From positions 29,369 to 93,368 of the IMG/VR virus record IMGVR_UViG_3300008012_000022: a stretch of 64,000 nucleotides of DNA; one strand, written 5' to 3'. A model generated the notes under the pieces. That model was not told the origin of the DNA. It searched no databases and worked only from the letters and a program-made list of their open reading frames with translations. Made by a program: the position numbers and the translations under genes. This DNA is from a virus. Position 1 is the first letter of the stretch; every line of letters starts with the position of its first letter. Below, piece after piece: positions 44,001-51,212 of this stretch.

Positions 44001-47000
44001 CGATAGTTTTTTACTAGCAGCACGAGACAGTAAAGTAATATGTCTGTCTTCAATTGGAGACATACCATGAGGAACCTCAGGAGGATTATACCTTCTATCT
44101 AAACGTGTAGGCATAATAGCAGCACCTTTCATAACTGGTCTACCATTAATGATACGAGCATAGTTAGGTATCACCGCAGAATCTCCACTGATAGGACCAG
44201 CCCCAACAATTTCAGTCTCGTGATTATTCATCACGAATGGCTTACCACCAATTGTACCTTTGCCTCGTTTAGCTCTAACAGTTGATGGCGCACCGTGAGC
44301 CATTGCAGTTAACTCTTCTCTTGCACGCAGTTCAGGTGGTATATGCCCACCTGCAAAATATTGAATAGGTTCACGTCTACCGAAACGTTTAGATTCTATG
44401 TTTTGAGAAGAAGTTCTTAATCCACGACGTTCGCGTCTTTGTTGGAACCTCCCTTGTCTCTCTTGTCTAGCTGCTCTTTGAACTTTTTGTTGCTGTGTGA
44501 GTGTGCTTTTATCAGGTAATGAATCACCTGTAGCATCAAAAAACGCATGTCTCCAATCACCCTTGTATTCAAAATTAAGGACTTTCTTCACAAAGTCCTT
44601 CATATTGCGATCTGACGATGAGACTTTAGCCTCGAAATTTCTTGTGATTGTTGGTGCGCCAATTAATCCACGAAGTTTGGTAAGGTTTTGAGAGCCTGTA
44701 ATATCAAAATTATTTGACCCGTCACCTTGAGACGAAAGGAGTCCGAGATGATCAACAATCGCCGCCTCGAATGCTGCACCTACACCAGCAGCTAGAGCAC
44801 CTTGCGTGCCACCATCACCACCACCTATTAAGTGATTTCTCGCCGCGTGTTTTGTTGATCTGTTGTTACCTGCTAGTTCATAAGTTTTCGCCCATACAAC
44901 AGCTTCGTCTGCAACTTGTTCGATTATATCATTTTTGAAACCTTTCGCCGCTTCATCAACCTTTGGACCCTTCGGACTATAAAAATTAAAAGCATTGGCC
45001 GCAGTAGTATATGGGATAGGACGACCAGAATTAAATCTAGCACCATCTGGTGCTAACTTACTTATACTACGTGACAGTTCTTTTTGATTTAGCGACGGTA
45101 GTAATAAACCATGCTTACGAATAGATTTTATCTGTAGACTACCACGAGCCAATACAAGTTCTGTTCCTGCTTCAATGGCTTTTTGTATTCCTTCATGGTT
45201 CTTACCAAATCTTCCTTTAAGAGATTTTTCAACAAACGAGTTTAAGTTACGTCCTGTTCCTTGTCCTTTTAATTCTATTTTACCACCTTGAGAGAAAGCT
45301 TTTGAAGCCCATGCTCCCATGGTAGTTCCGCCCAACGTCCTAAATAGCTTCAATGCATTAGGTGGAATGTCACTAACATCAAATAGTTGACCTGTTCCTC
45401 CACCATGAGTAACACCAAACGCTGAAAATACTGCCGCTTCAAATGCCGAACCGATTAAACTACCGATAGCACCACGAGCACCTTCACCACGTTTCAATTC
45501 TCCTACAATACTTTCTGGCGTAGAAGAAGTTCTACCAAAAACAGATTCATTATATCCTACTGCGGATTTAGCGGCGAACTTTAAGAACCTTTCCTCTAAC
45601 AGTTCACGAGTTTCAGCCATATTGACATCTTCCTTCGTAGCTGGATAGAAACCCTGAAAAGCTCTCTTACCGTCTCTCTTAACAAATTGCCATGGAACAT
45701 TTACTTTCTTATTATCTTCATCAATAAAGCTGGCTTGTCCTTTACCCGCACCACTCGATGGTCCTAAATATCTTAATGAGTTGGCATCAGGAACCGCTAT
45801 AGCATATGAACTAATACCTTTGATTTTTAATCTAGAGGCGTCATCTGCCCCTTGTATATCTTTACGAACACCTGTCGCAGCTTTATCTACTAATGAAGAG
45901 AAACGATTCGCCGCTACACCTGATAGATCATAGTTTTTAAGTTTCTCCAAATCACCAGCAGAGACAGGACTGCCATTAAAAGTATATGAACCTTTCCGTC
46001 CAAATACTGAGTCAGATATTCTTTCAGATCCAGCTACACTGTTAAGTGCCGAATCTTTATATACAGCAGTAGCTAGCTCATCTATACTATTAGCATTAGT
46101 ATCAATATTTCTACTGCCATCGTCCGCAGTAACAATCTCATAAGTCGTCTTCTTATTCCAGTTGTCATTAATAACTGATGAGTCTATTCGTGAACGTAGA
46201 TTCGGTGAACCAAATAAAGTTCTGATTCTGTTACCTTCTGGTTGGGAATTAATAATTTCATCAATATTGCTTTGATGACTTCTATCAACAAACAAACGAA
46301 GCATTTGTTGTTGCTGCTCTGGTGTTCCTTTGAACCCATCTGCACCTGTGTTGAAAATTTTTCCGAACCTTTCTGACTGGAAATAACTACGTTGAACATG
46401 GTTCTCAATAGGAGTTCCATATGCAAAAATCTTTCCTAATTTTCGGTGTTTCGGTGGAGCTTTATATGATGGTATAACAGCAGCATCTTTACCACCACCA
46501 GCACGTGGCACCATCAATTCTTGATCGTTAAAAATAAAGTGTTGTCCACCAATCTGTGCAGGACCAGTAGACATATAGACATTAATTGGTCCACGCGCAC
46601 CTTCGGCACGAGCACGACGCTTCTCTTCTGAAATCAGTTCTCTATCGAAGACGGGTCTTGCGTAGTCGAGCGTATTTTTTTTTATAGTGCCCGACATACC
46701 AGCCGACATACCAGCCGATGGATAGTTACCAGCAGCAAATGAAGATATTGGTCTATTGAAACGATTAGTAAGCTGACCTCCTGCTGAATAGCCACGACCA
46801 CCTCTCGCATATACCCCCGCAGCAAGATCACGTAACAAATTCTTTTGGACTAACAGTAATGAGTTTTCTTGTTTGATCGCATTTTGAATAAGACGATGCT
46901 TCTGTTCAATAGTAACAGATTTACTTGCTATACTAGCACGTAACTTGTCGTCTTGAACCAACAGTTGAACTATACCACCCTCAATATCTTTGATTCTTTG

Positions 47001-48404
47001 AGAAGCAGAGTTAAGATGTAGAACCTCATTTAATCCCTGTCGTGCAAATCTACCTACCAGTTGCAAAATTTTAAGGAACGCACCTGTAATCAGAACTACA
47101 CCCGGACCTTGTATAAATTTTGCTATACCTTTAAAGATATCTTTAATGACATTAGATCCTGATTCAGGATCTAATGCTGTGCCGAAAAAGTCTGAAACTT
47201 TATTCGCAAGTGTAACTAGATCTTTAATGATCGGCGCTAGAGTAATCGCCCCAACCTTATTGCCGAGATCGGTCATACCTACAACCAACTCATTGATTTG
47301 AGAAGATAGAGATTTAGCTAGCTTTTCATTTTTATCAAAAGCCTCACTAGTAGCGTTAGATGAAATAGCTGTAGCTTCTCGAAACAGACTTTGATCTTTA
47401 GCTAAGTCTTTTAATGCTGCTGATACAACGTTAATCTGGAACACACCACCAGCAAGTTCTTTAATCTTATTCTTTTTAGTGGGATCTGATAGTCGTTCCA
47501 GTGCAGCAGACAACGCATTCAGCTTTTGAATACCAGATTGCGATGCATCAATTTGAACACCTAAGTCTTTTAGTTGGGCAAGGGAATCTGTTCGTGAAAT
47601 ACGAGTAAAAATAGATTTTAAGGCGTTACCAATAACAGCACCACCACGAGCGGTTGTTTGTTGAACAGCAGTAATAATACCGAGTAGTTCATCAAATGAA
47701 ACTCCAGCATCTTCCGCTGTCGCACCAGCACGTTGGAAACCATCAGCCAAATCTTTAGCAGATACAGCAAACTTTGTATCAACAGCAACGATCTTGTTAA
47801 CAATCTCTTCAGCTTGTAGCGCCGATCTTGTATAACCGTTGATCGCAGCAGTAAGAGCATTTACTGATGATACAGAATCAAGTCCTGAAATACGAGTTAG
47901 AATCAATGCGGCATTTAGTCGTTCCTGAGTCTCTGCTGCTTTCAAACCTTGACGTGCAAGTTCCGCTGCACCGTCAGCTACAGTAGTAAAAGATTGACCT
48001 GTGTTCTTGCCAATTTCGAAAATAGCCTTACGTAGATGTTGCATCTCTTCAGCCGTTCCGCCCATGATCGAATCAATTTCGATCAGTCGCTTTTCAACTT
48101 CAATAGTTGTACTTACTAAAGCACGAAAAGATTGGGTAACTGTATTTAATACAGCAGCAGTAGCACCGAACGCGAACACACGTGCGGTAGCAGCATCCAT
48201 AGATTTACGGAATTCGGTTGCTTGACCAGTAATTCGTCCCAACGATTGTTGGAAACCTTTCATACCACGAGGATTCAAATGGAGACTATTAAAATTCCCC
48301 TGAATTTGTTTCGCAGTCCGTCTGACCTGACGGTTAAGATTGTTCGTGTTGAGGTTAAGTTGAGCGTTGAACACTAACGCTCCACCTCTACTTATACTTG
48401 CCAT
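35034..48404 (-). CDS. Giant tape measure protein with enzyme-like modules
   Basis: 4456 residues. The N-terminal 400 are a TP901-type tape measure domain (GQSFTTVADGAAELARQGLK; GGAVIGNALKSIFTRISR). Then come, by eye: two related nuclease-like modules (FDVSD...IELKG near 1010-1045; FDITG...FEAKV near 1230-1260), two helix-hairpin-helix segments (near 1900 and 2040-2090), a P-loop (GPVGAGKT near 2220), a nucleotidyltransferase-like GGFSPTTAGH near 2408, and a zinc-protease-like HESGH near 2995. P-N-F-A-type linkers recur between modules. A poly-Gly stretch (near 3320) precedes membrane-like and coiled-coil regions. It should set tail length and may carry cargo into the host. Confidence 0.85.
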   Translation of the reverse strand: MASISRGGALVFNAQLNLNTNNLNRQVRRTAKQIQGNFNSLHLNPRGMKGFQQSLGRITGQATEFRKSMDAATARVFAFGATAAVLNTVTQSFRALVSTTIEVEKRLIEIDSIMGGTAEEMQHLRKAIFEIGKNTGQSFTTVADGAAELARQGLKAAETQERLNAALILTRISGLDSVSSVNALTAAINGYTRSALQAEEIVNKIVAVDTKFAVSAKDLADGFQRAGATAEDAGVSFDELLGIITAVQQTTARGGAVIGNALKSIFTRISRTDSLAQLKDLGVQIDASQSGIQKLNALSAALERLSDPTKKNKIKELAGGVFQINVVSAALKDLAKDQSLFREATAISSNATSEAFDKNEKLAKSLSSQINELVVGMTDLGNKVGAITLAPIIKDLVTLANKVSDFFGTALDPESGSNVIKDIFKGIAKFIQGPGVVLITGAFLKILQLVGRFARQGLNEVLHLNSASQRIKDIEGGIVQLLVQDDKLRASIASKSVTIEQKHRLIQNAIKQENSLLLVQKNLLRDLAAGVYARGGRGYSAGGQLTNRFNRPISSFAAGNYPSAGMSAGMSGTIKKNTLDYARPVFDRELISEEKRRARAEGARGPINVYMSTGPAQIGGQHFIFNDQELMVPRAGGGKDAAVIPSYKAPPKHRKLGKIFAYGTPIENHVQRSYFQSERFGKIFNTGADGFKGTPEQQQQMLRLFVDRSHQSNIDEIINSQPEGNRIRTLFGSPNLRSRIDSSVINDNWNKKTTYEIVTADDGSRNIDTNANSIDELATAVYKDSALNSVAGSERISDSVFGRKGSYTFNGSPVSAGDLEKLKNYDLSGVAANRFSSLVDKAATGVRKDIQGADDASRLKIKGISSYAIAVPDANSLRYLGPSSGAGKGQASFIDEDNKKVNVPWQFVKRDGKRAFQGFYPATKEDVNMAETRELLEERFLKFAAKSAVGYNESVFGRTSSTPESIVGELKRGEGARGAIGSLIGSAFEAAVFSAFGVTHGGGTGQLFDVSDIPPNALKLFRTLGGTTMGAWASKAFSQGGKIELKGQGTGRNLNSFVEKSLKGRFGKNHEGIQKAIEAGTELVLARGSLQIKSIRKHGLLLPSLNQKELSRSISKLAPDGARFNSGRPIPYTTAANAFNFYSPKGPKVDEAAKGFKNDIIEQVADEAVVWAKTYELAGNNRSTKHAARNHLIGGGDGGTQGALAAGVGAAFEAAIVDHLGLLSSQGDGSNNFDITGSQNLTKLRGLIGAPTITRNFEAKVSSSDRNMKDFVKKVLNFEYKGDWRHAFFDATGDSLPDKSTLTQQQKVQRAARQERQGRFQQRRERRGLRTSSQNIESKRFGRREPIQYFAGGHIPPELRAREELTAMAHGAPSTVRAKRGKGTIGGKPFVMNNHETEIVGAGPISGDSAVIPNYARIINGRPVMKGAAIMPTRLDRRYNPPEVPHGMSPIEDRHITLLSRAASKKLSQEEQQRLAEAFKLIDPPQSANFGKKFHAIREAKGKESVGYVLKEQAEFREYLAKVFKLAGVKNPEPDRLFHLSTAAKQLPDTPVAFSAVGDVGAGDVPNFASFHHGRGGSNFNRFNTGGGRRPLRKPPFRNPKQTDYVDFFALYENPMFQRLSVRDRESLNTLLGSYADGRINRSRGIQQGYASSKDLLAALGNDRGMNSAIYQALAGTKGVFPNFASLRINRRHHIPSTQRYGPDSRRVHEPLDYVHTLPDGRRVRITSSVSNIHKSKRTGDPQIHLTSLDNLEPEEIAYLMSLSGQLGKKPDTSLLPASQRNDRVILTSGLEHLSSAERKELGLRGRTKKIRAATRSQPDELDEIFELMDEIAQQPEFAIVPHRPQTGKTRRLSETESRFERILLAKKKGAPKFDDAFDDLVTPVTGAIGPAQSMVNKINKLGNAKAIEAAYDGVGPAMSEAIAARIPLQSFDDILTIQNALGKPIFSQAQIEAGKVPKKLQTMMISGGHITPEEMKRRADLQAKLTSSAGAPKLETLYRSDGKGGSELSQHVVDPNDTSANRHRAANQIGRRHDPNINRVSVDDLVAAQLPLIDADRARAIVREREANGPFKNMADLERRVTGMGSRIGGRLENRITFAKGYIPNFARIFARASNGKIRELTGGELQRGPLRQFENEAGDVIQGTRRSKGIIDSDVLQNPKNVDKVADAMLEYGIIDAQGYHQYAMTGKLPPQSVANYNKFLSQRAIEKEKRTSLVVGPVGAGKTFLSRGGNRGKAGQAFGGQKTVDILTPADIDALDDVIIARSETSASPLLNNAIQGEGIDRNIVQGLNRIVVLSSRENPAHSEILRRRHFRSSTGEGLERAGQARFGRQPTTDTAILEGLAIEASRKFEIGGAGDRARPAFVNIRENFGSSLARLHDVTLNDGRLLKGNTPQLKSGQVAVAVGGFSPTTAGHADLARIAGQHGIAPENTVFLISHGGSFSKKQAEGVIGGGGFDDHGLRGKLLNQRDRANIAAATIGEGPAVSVSNTDFREGFSSRLPFVRNAQGDIVRPTKGSIRVAGQDKLDDAGVKLPAFDDNIKLTREEAGSSLFTHFDPDSSKDLIDDVFDAVVVKARSATDVSGTGARKLLLDFDRPDQEITQQFASELEKVVGQEGARFWLTENSYGITNLRALRERTAAMPSILSKAQTNAAENFERVIQPRIDDIADEIAEINSTTREIKTTKPVEGIHRDGDFYRSNVWAKSPRVGDYPTEAKRVAKLRKEEKKLKRQKNEINSDQELVEWELNNPQYRIKIPDEGVGTIPSFARNPIADAVARETTGTGVKPHQVRLDTHPLAKRHNPMGLVVTNTRDQAGGRASSVSNRDLIAGKHVYPNFSRIQRITNSRAFKLLKKSQGIYGVAGDAIRGFPDAIRDIGRGVRFAGGLGRRGAAGLFDLLGGKRRRVNKLLKGTEFAHNKDVKELFKRLPRKQLDTLLSQGPNGGRIRFGNISGGGLGGSFDSETGILGLTSNTRLGLRGIGGKRAQEEALNVLLHESGHAFDFSKTRVGASTGDRLAGLLSSSAGFRVALQRDKRRNGFAGNLANNLLADSAVSNLSDQEFFAETYAMAFSNTARAKQWRKLFPEATKAVKKMVKGKTPNFADDMFIFDAASGELVNPLTQERIPFDPDTGAIPASPSGERRAPEPDPAPEPSEPAKKAAKSKPASIDPEELTPDQRRRLQAANSGYTIVSDPQTGKQRLVRNDVLARARQEQFAKRNRGRVVGRGGPPRVAVRRGKPPVPTLLARTKQQGDRTIGVRRAPQVPPLTRRGSVGPRPVPVLSRSGATSIDPVTGAILNTRRAGAATGSGSGIGSGGGGGTGGGGGGGNFSSLPDDDPNRQLSAAQQRAEDKKARERDRKRVRARARRGKSTSLSGISQNRTQSSKPPKQGGRLGSAALGLSFAASFLLPQLDEGLNKKFNKSQPEVDKLSLKLRELVRELENTDEAINPERHAELTKAIKQTESGLRSASRAAEEMSGKISLFTGLGLAAVSAMEPLSSAVKGLGKAASNVPLGPLAAAGSSKALTAIGGSVAGGTGLAVGGAIAAALALAIGGGILANKARKREIGETSEEDRLSTKLFREGKEEGDTFKTIQGVAIQTLTAPFDAIGKHIGKVEKNFDIFDGKLIGGSSKIDNFGLSFSDIIPSLKGLSVSAEEGDIGLEKFGKSLGKTGLELANFELKLPTVRNLTEFFAKPLTGFTIDQLNDQERQYQIENSVQAGEGQERLATYGADGRITGFNVVSNAQAEARRQRIQGERVVGQIDRLREQRQRFDDLGIDTTRTVVKSRVGQISKRDKQFQQFDFGSARNQISLQESLARFLPEGTADEANRKSQKLLKLEEQKLRLAKNDADSALNLSTELPEINIVDFDKSVDNIRTALNDPKFAETFARSNFENKRTIRKTIDGKRRRGEFDFSDDKSPADAAKRAEDIIAKRIEKETISLSKLRGIEDNKKFFQAFSRVKIKDKSFIGDARGGILNALSAEAKEALRGEKLISGAFGNRDARSKEINDLTNFRDFIIDDDKPLTKDAFEAFEDKVDEIIKKGINVEGIEEWRSANHELFAGMVQLQQQRMVEERAAFERTRAENKAFLQQYGQSVDNLAAKFRNLGQPNAGLNTIDINNPFGANNDVLFDQLGVAGQDRSRLRSNIANNQIFNIDDILGKEVSDSGKVTFRNETFEAFRKATNIARETEPLDENGRVRFSKGVQEEVFQKLDFRRAEGLGRQIGGPVNRITRQFSQLQNADSVSDVLSSIDLIRQTKTAGEAAIRQIPLNDEAGREQLRGVVNSLISEMGGIIQQSVAGTTALGFADTARANATKEEKIRSKFDKEQKDIDTLLDEDALKNKGTSETATDKDVLGDQIKAKIDTAAKPLYDSLTEFQGNMKKFNGFMSTAAKDSEAVAQELKRANAALAEVSQAIDVPAIRDVFDKLREAANEADAKELTGGATTYEFDFKPVKSK
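39098..46478 (-). repeat. P-N-F-A-type linker repeats in the tape measure
   Basis: Eight short related motifs occur at 46461-46478 (VIPSYK), 44158-44174 (VIPNYA), about 43696 (VPNFAS), 43348 (FPNFAS), 42080 (IPNFAR), 40101 (IPSFAR), 39890 (YPNFSR) and 39098 (TPNFAD). The first two also share a longer module (IGGxxFxxNxxE...GxDxAVIP). They lie between the enzyme-like modules. Confidence 0.7.
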
Positions 48405-48422
48405 ACACCCATTTACACGAAA

Positions 48423-49280
48423 TTATGTAACATAGTCTTCGGGTTTTAAATTTTCTTCTCCACCTCGTGAATTAACGAATTCGCGAATATTCATTTCTTC
48501 CTGTTGACCACCGTTCTTCTCGTCGGGGTCATAATTGTATAGCGCAATAGGATTATCTATTACACTAGCTGGTATATCAGGTATATTATCTATCTTGCGT
48601 CGAAGCACAAACGAATAAACTAATAAGTTCTTTTGGAATATAGTTAGTTCGTATATGTTCTTGCCAAAAATTTTTAAAGGATCGGCACTAGAAAGAAGAA
48701 ACAATTCAAAAAAGGATGGATTATAACATCGTCTTAATGTAGCGTCTTGATCCATCAAGTCGTCATATTTCGTCATGAAAGTCGGCATGATTGACATAAC
48801 CGTTGCTTGATCCGTAGGTTCTATACAATCTTCGTCATCAAATATGAAGCGCCGAAATAACTCCATATTTACTTTTTCACTCACATAGTTCTCTAGTGAG
48901 AAACGTGTTAAAGCTTCACGTTTTATTCTTAGTTCCTCTAAACGATGAGTTGTTTCGTTTAGGTTATTCTGGAAGGTTTGCAACAAAGATGGTTCGTCCG
49001 CTACTTTTTTGAGAGCCTTTTCTTGTTTTTCTGCCAACCATTTTAATTCAGTAATCTCCGCTTCTTTTTCGACTGACCAACCACCATTAGATTTTGCCGC
49101 TTGCAACATCTCCTGTTCATCTAGCATACCTCCTTGTTTAGCACGTAAAGTATACCGCTCTTTGAATTCGCCAGACATTTCTAGCTCAAAGAGTGTTGGG
49201 TGCTTATAAAAAAAGACTCCCCCGTTTTCTGGAAGGAGTCTTGATTTACCAGCTAAAATCTCGTAGAAGCACAAATCCAT
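48423..49280 (-). CDS. Tail assembly chaperone, second component
   Basis: A 285-residue, mainly helical protein: EAEITELKWLAEKQEKALKK and NNLNETTHRLEELRIKREAL are coiled coils; FMTKYDDLMDQDATLRRCYN follows. Its place between a first chaperone-like gene and the tape measure is that of the GT-type chaperone extension of siphophages. It begins directly after the TAA of the first gene and in the same frame, so occasional readthrough would give a fusion. Codons 13-26 form a terminator-like hairpin. It ends 18 nt before the tape measure. Confidence 0.6.
   Translation of the reverse strand: MDLCFYEILAGKSRLLPENGGVFFYKHPTLFELEMSGEFKERYTLRAKQGGMLDEQEMLQAAKSNGGWSVEKEAEITELKWLAEKQEKALKKVADEPSLLQTFQNNLNETTHRLEELRIKREALTRFSLENYVSEKVNMELFRRFIFDDEDCIEPTDQATVMSIMPTFMTKYDDLMDQDATLRRCYNPSFFELFLLSSADPLKIFGKNIYELTIFQKNLLVYSFVLRRKIDNIPDIPASVIDNPIALYNYDPDEKNGGQQEEMNIREFVNSRGGEENLKPEDYVT
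49202..49242 (-). terminator. Terminator-like hairpin inside a coding region
   Basis: On the minus strand an 8-bp stem (AAGACTCC / GGAGTCTT, plus-strand 49213-49220 and 49235-49242) is followed by seven U. It lies within the first 30 codons of the second chaperone, so it could reduce transcription into the tape measure. Confidence 0.6.
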
Positions 49281-50099
49281 TTAAGAAGCAGATTCTTCTG
49301 CGACTTCTTCTTTAGCTGCAACTTTTTTCTTAGCTGTCTTTTTGGAAGGTTTCTTTTCTGGAACTTCCTCTTCCTCTTCCACTAGTTCAGGAAAATATCG
49401 TGCATAGTTTTTCTCCACTTCCTCTGAAGTATGCCCCATACCATGATACCAAAGGTTGATAACGCGTGAAAGTTTTTCTAATGACGCTGCTACAATTTTC
49501 TTTTTCTTCGATAAATCGTCAGTATCGGCATCTTCAACATCATCTAAGAATTCAGAATAAGCTGATAGTTTTTCTTCAAAAGTATTACCGTCAAATAACG
49601 GGAACGTTTCTCGTTCTTCTTTACCATCTTTCTCTACAGCTTCTTCGAAGTGTGCGGTTTGAAGAACGAACCATTTGATCATATGTTCCTCTGATTTGGC
49701 GTCTGCGGAGTTGGCATACATTACCTCAAGGTCACGGTCCATATTAGCAATATTAAACTGAATATTGGCATACGCGTCTTTTGCCTCAATTAACTCTTCC
49801 TGTTGATCGTCTGAAAGGTCTTTTGCACCCTCAAAGAACTGAATTGTTCGTTCACAATCAGCTAACTTTTCGATAGCACTTCCTAAATCTTTAATCATTT
49901 TGTCGGAATATGCACCTCCAATATCACCATACTTTTTGTTCATCATGCTTCGGCTAAGAAAACCTGCATTTAAAAGTTGGTTAAATTTTTGAGAAAAAAC
50001 AAATTCCGCATCCTCAATCTGCCCGTGATTAGGCTTTTTAATGATAACCGTTACTGGCTTATTGTCGATATCTACATCGAATTGATATATCTGCTTCAT
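49281..50099 (-). CDS. Tail assembly chaperone, first component
   Basis: About 272 residues from MKQIYQFDVDIDNKPVTVII. The N-part is a small beta domain, then long helices (FFEGAKDLSDDQQEELIEAK; YANIQFNIANMDRDLEVMYA), and a Lys/Ala/Glu tail (KKTAKKKVAAKEEVAEESAS). It matches the position and build of G-type chaperones that hold the tape measure while the tube forms. A promoter with TATAAT 6 nt before the ATG at 50099 supports that start and suggests a leaderless mRNA. Its TAA is followed at once by an in-frame ATG. Confidence 0.6.
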   Translation of the reverse strand: MKQIYQFDVDIDNKPVTVIIKKPNHGQIEDAEFVFSQKFNQLLNAGFLSRSMMNKKYGDIGGAYSDKMIKDLGSAIEKLADCERTIQFFEGAKDLSDDQQEELIEAKDAYANIQFNIANMDRDLEVMYANSADAKSEEHMIKWFVLQTAHFEEAVEKDGKEERETFPLFDGNTFEEKLSAYSEFLDDVEDADTDDLSKKKKIVAASLEKLSRVINLWYHGMGHTSEEVEKNYARYFPELVEEEEEVPEKKPSKKTAKKKVAAKEEVAEESAS

Positions 50100-50105
50100 A
50101 ATCAT

Positions 50106-50134
50106 ATTATATTTTCTTAAATAAGAAATATCAA
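50106..50134 (-). promoter_or_regulatory. Promoter in front of the tail chaperones
   Basis: Minus-strand TTGATA (50134-50129), 17-nt spacer, TATAAT (50111-50106), then 6 nt to the ATG at 50099. It lies directly after the stop of the gene at 50135. Confidence 0.6.
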
Positions 50135-50602
50135 TTAACTAGTAAATATATAATTTCCACTGGCGTCTTGAAAGTAATATCCATTTTGAGACATTACAGC
50201 TACAGAGTCTCCCGTGTTGATAACAAAACTTATGTTTGCTACGTTATCATCAGAATAACCTTCAAAACGAATAGCGTCTATAAACCCTGTATTGTAGATA
50301 TTGTTTGCAATAAATGATTCGTTAAGAAAGTATGATAAGCGTCCAGTTGCTTCTGGTTCATTATCTCCATTATAATCGTAATTACCACTGATAGAAAAGG
50401 TTCCGTTCTTGCTGTAACCTGCAACGAAATCCCCTCGTTGATCGAAGATGTAGCCCGAAACTCCTGAGAATGATATTACGGGATAGAAGTCTGCTCCTGT
50501 TTGCCCTAACTGTAATAAGAATCCGCTCTCTGGAACCCTTACAGAAATATCAGTATTGAAAGAGAAATCAACATTGACGTAACCTAACAAATAGTCTTTC
50601 AT
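50135..50602 (-). CDS. Beta-rich virion-associated protein
   Basis: A 155-residue protein of beta strands and turns (YVNVDFSFNTDISVRVPESG; YPVISFSGVSGYIFDQRGDF; SVAVMSQNGYYFQDASGNYI), with the Gly/Asn/Asp-rich look of phage decoration or neck proteins. Its place between tube and chaperones is consistent with a minor tail protein. It joins the HNH gene by a TAATG overlap. Confidence 0.45.
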   Translation of the reverse strand: MKDYLLGYVNVDFSFNTDISVRVPESGFLLQLGQTGADFYPVISFSGVSGYIFDQRGDFVAGYSKNGTFSISGNYDYNGDNEPEATGRLSYFLNESFIANNIYNTGFIDAIRFEGYSDDNVANISFVINTGDSVAVMSQNGYYFQDASGNYIFTS

Positions 50603-51144
50603 TATGATCCTCCTTTAACGATGTTATCGTTCGCCCATAAAGGCTGTAAATTGGTAAAGTGACATAATTCTTCGACAGAATAAAACCCTCTGTCACTTCT
50701 TACTAAAGGAATCACATGGTCAATATGCCAATCAGAACCATAATTACCCCAACTCATTCCTTTTTTAAATTGTAATTCAAGATGTTTTTTAAGTGCCTTC
50801 CAGTTACACCCTATCATTTGTCGTGTTGATGAATTTTTAGAAAAACCTTTTTGTCGGATGAAACAACCAATTCTTGTTCGACAATTCCCCGCTAATTTAT
50901 AAGTCGTATTACTGTCACGCTTTTCTTTTTGTTTGGCGCTAATATGTTCTTTATTATTCATCCTCCATTGTTTATTATATTCTGCTCGTTTCTTTTTATC
51001 CCAACAATCATTGAAAATTTTTCTATACTGTTTAGAATATTTATTTTTACAAGATTTGCAATGGCTATGTAATCCGCCCCGTCCATTTTTATGGAATTCA
51101 AATAGCTCTTTTTCTTTTAGACATTTTGTGCAACACTTCATCAT
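50602..51144 (-). CDS. HNH endonuclease with zinc-finger N-terminus
   Basis: A 180-residue protein. An N-terminal four-cysteine knuckle (CCTKCLKEKE...HCKSCKNKYSKQYRK) is followed by basic helices and an HNH core GSDWHIDHVIPLVRSDRGFY with HFTNLQPLWANDNIVKGG. Such genes are common free-standing homing endonucleases in phages. It sits between the tube terminator and the next gene, interrupting an otherwise continuous tail block. Start chosen at the first of two adjacent ATGs. Confidence 0.8.
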   Translation of the reverse strand: MMKCCTKCLKEKELFEFHKNGRGGLHSHCKSCKNKYSKQYRKIFNDCWDKKKRAEYNKQWRMNNKEHISAKQKEKRDSNTTYKLAGNCRTRIGCFIRQKGFSKNSSTRQMIGCNWKALKKHLELQFKKGMSWGNYGSDWHIDHVIPLVRSDRGFYSVEELCHFTNLQPLWANDNIVKGGS

Positions 51145-51159
51145 ATACCTTTACACAAC

Positions 51160-51193
51160 AAAAAAACCGTCGCCCCTTGCGGAACGACGGTTT
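51160..51193 (-). terminator. Rho-independent terminator after the tail-tube gene
   Basis: A 9-bp stem (AAACCGTCG / CGACGGTTT) with a 12-nt loop, followed on the minus strand by a U-tract (the A-run at 51160-51166 on plus). It separates the tube gene from the HNH and chaperone genes. Confidence 0.85.
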
Positions 51194-51212
51194 CAAAAAA
51201 CTTTAATTATTA

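Noticed and set aside
49290-49340. A -1 frameshift slip site (A-rich Lys codons) at the end of the first chaperone
   Set aside because: The second chaperone is in the same frame, so a frameshift would not produce the fusion.
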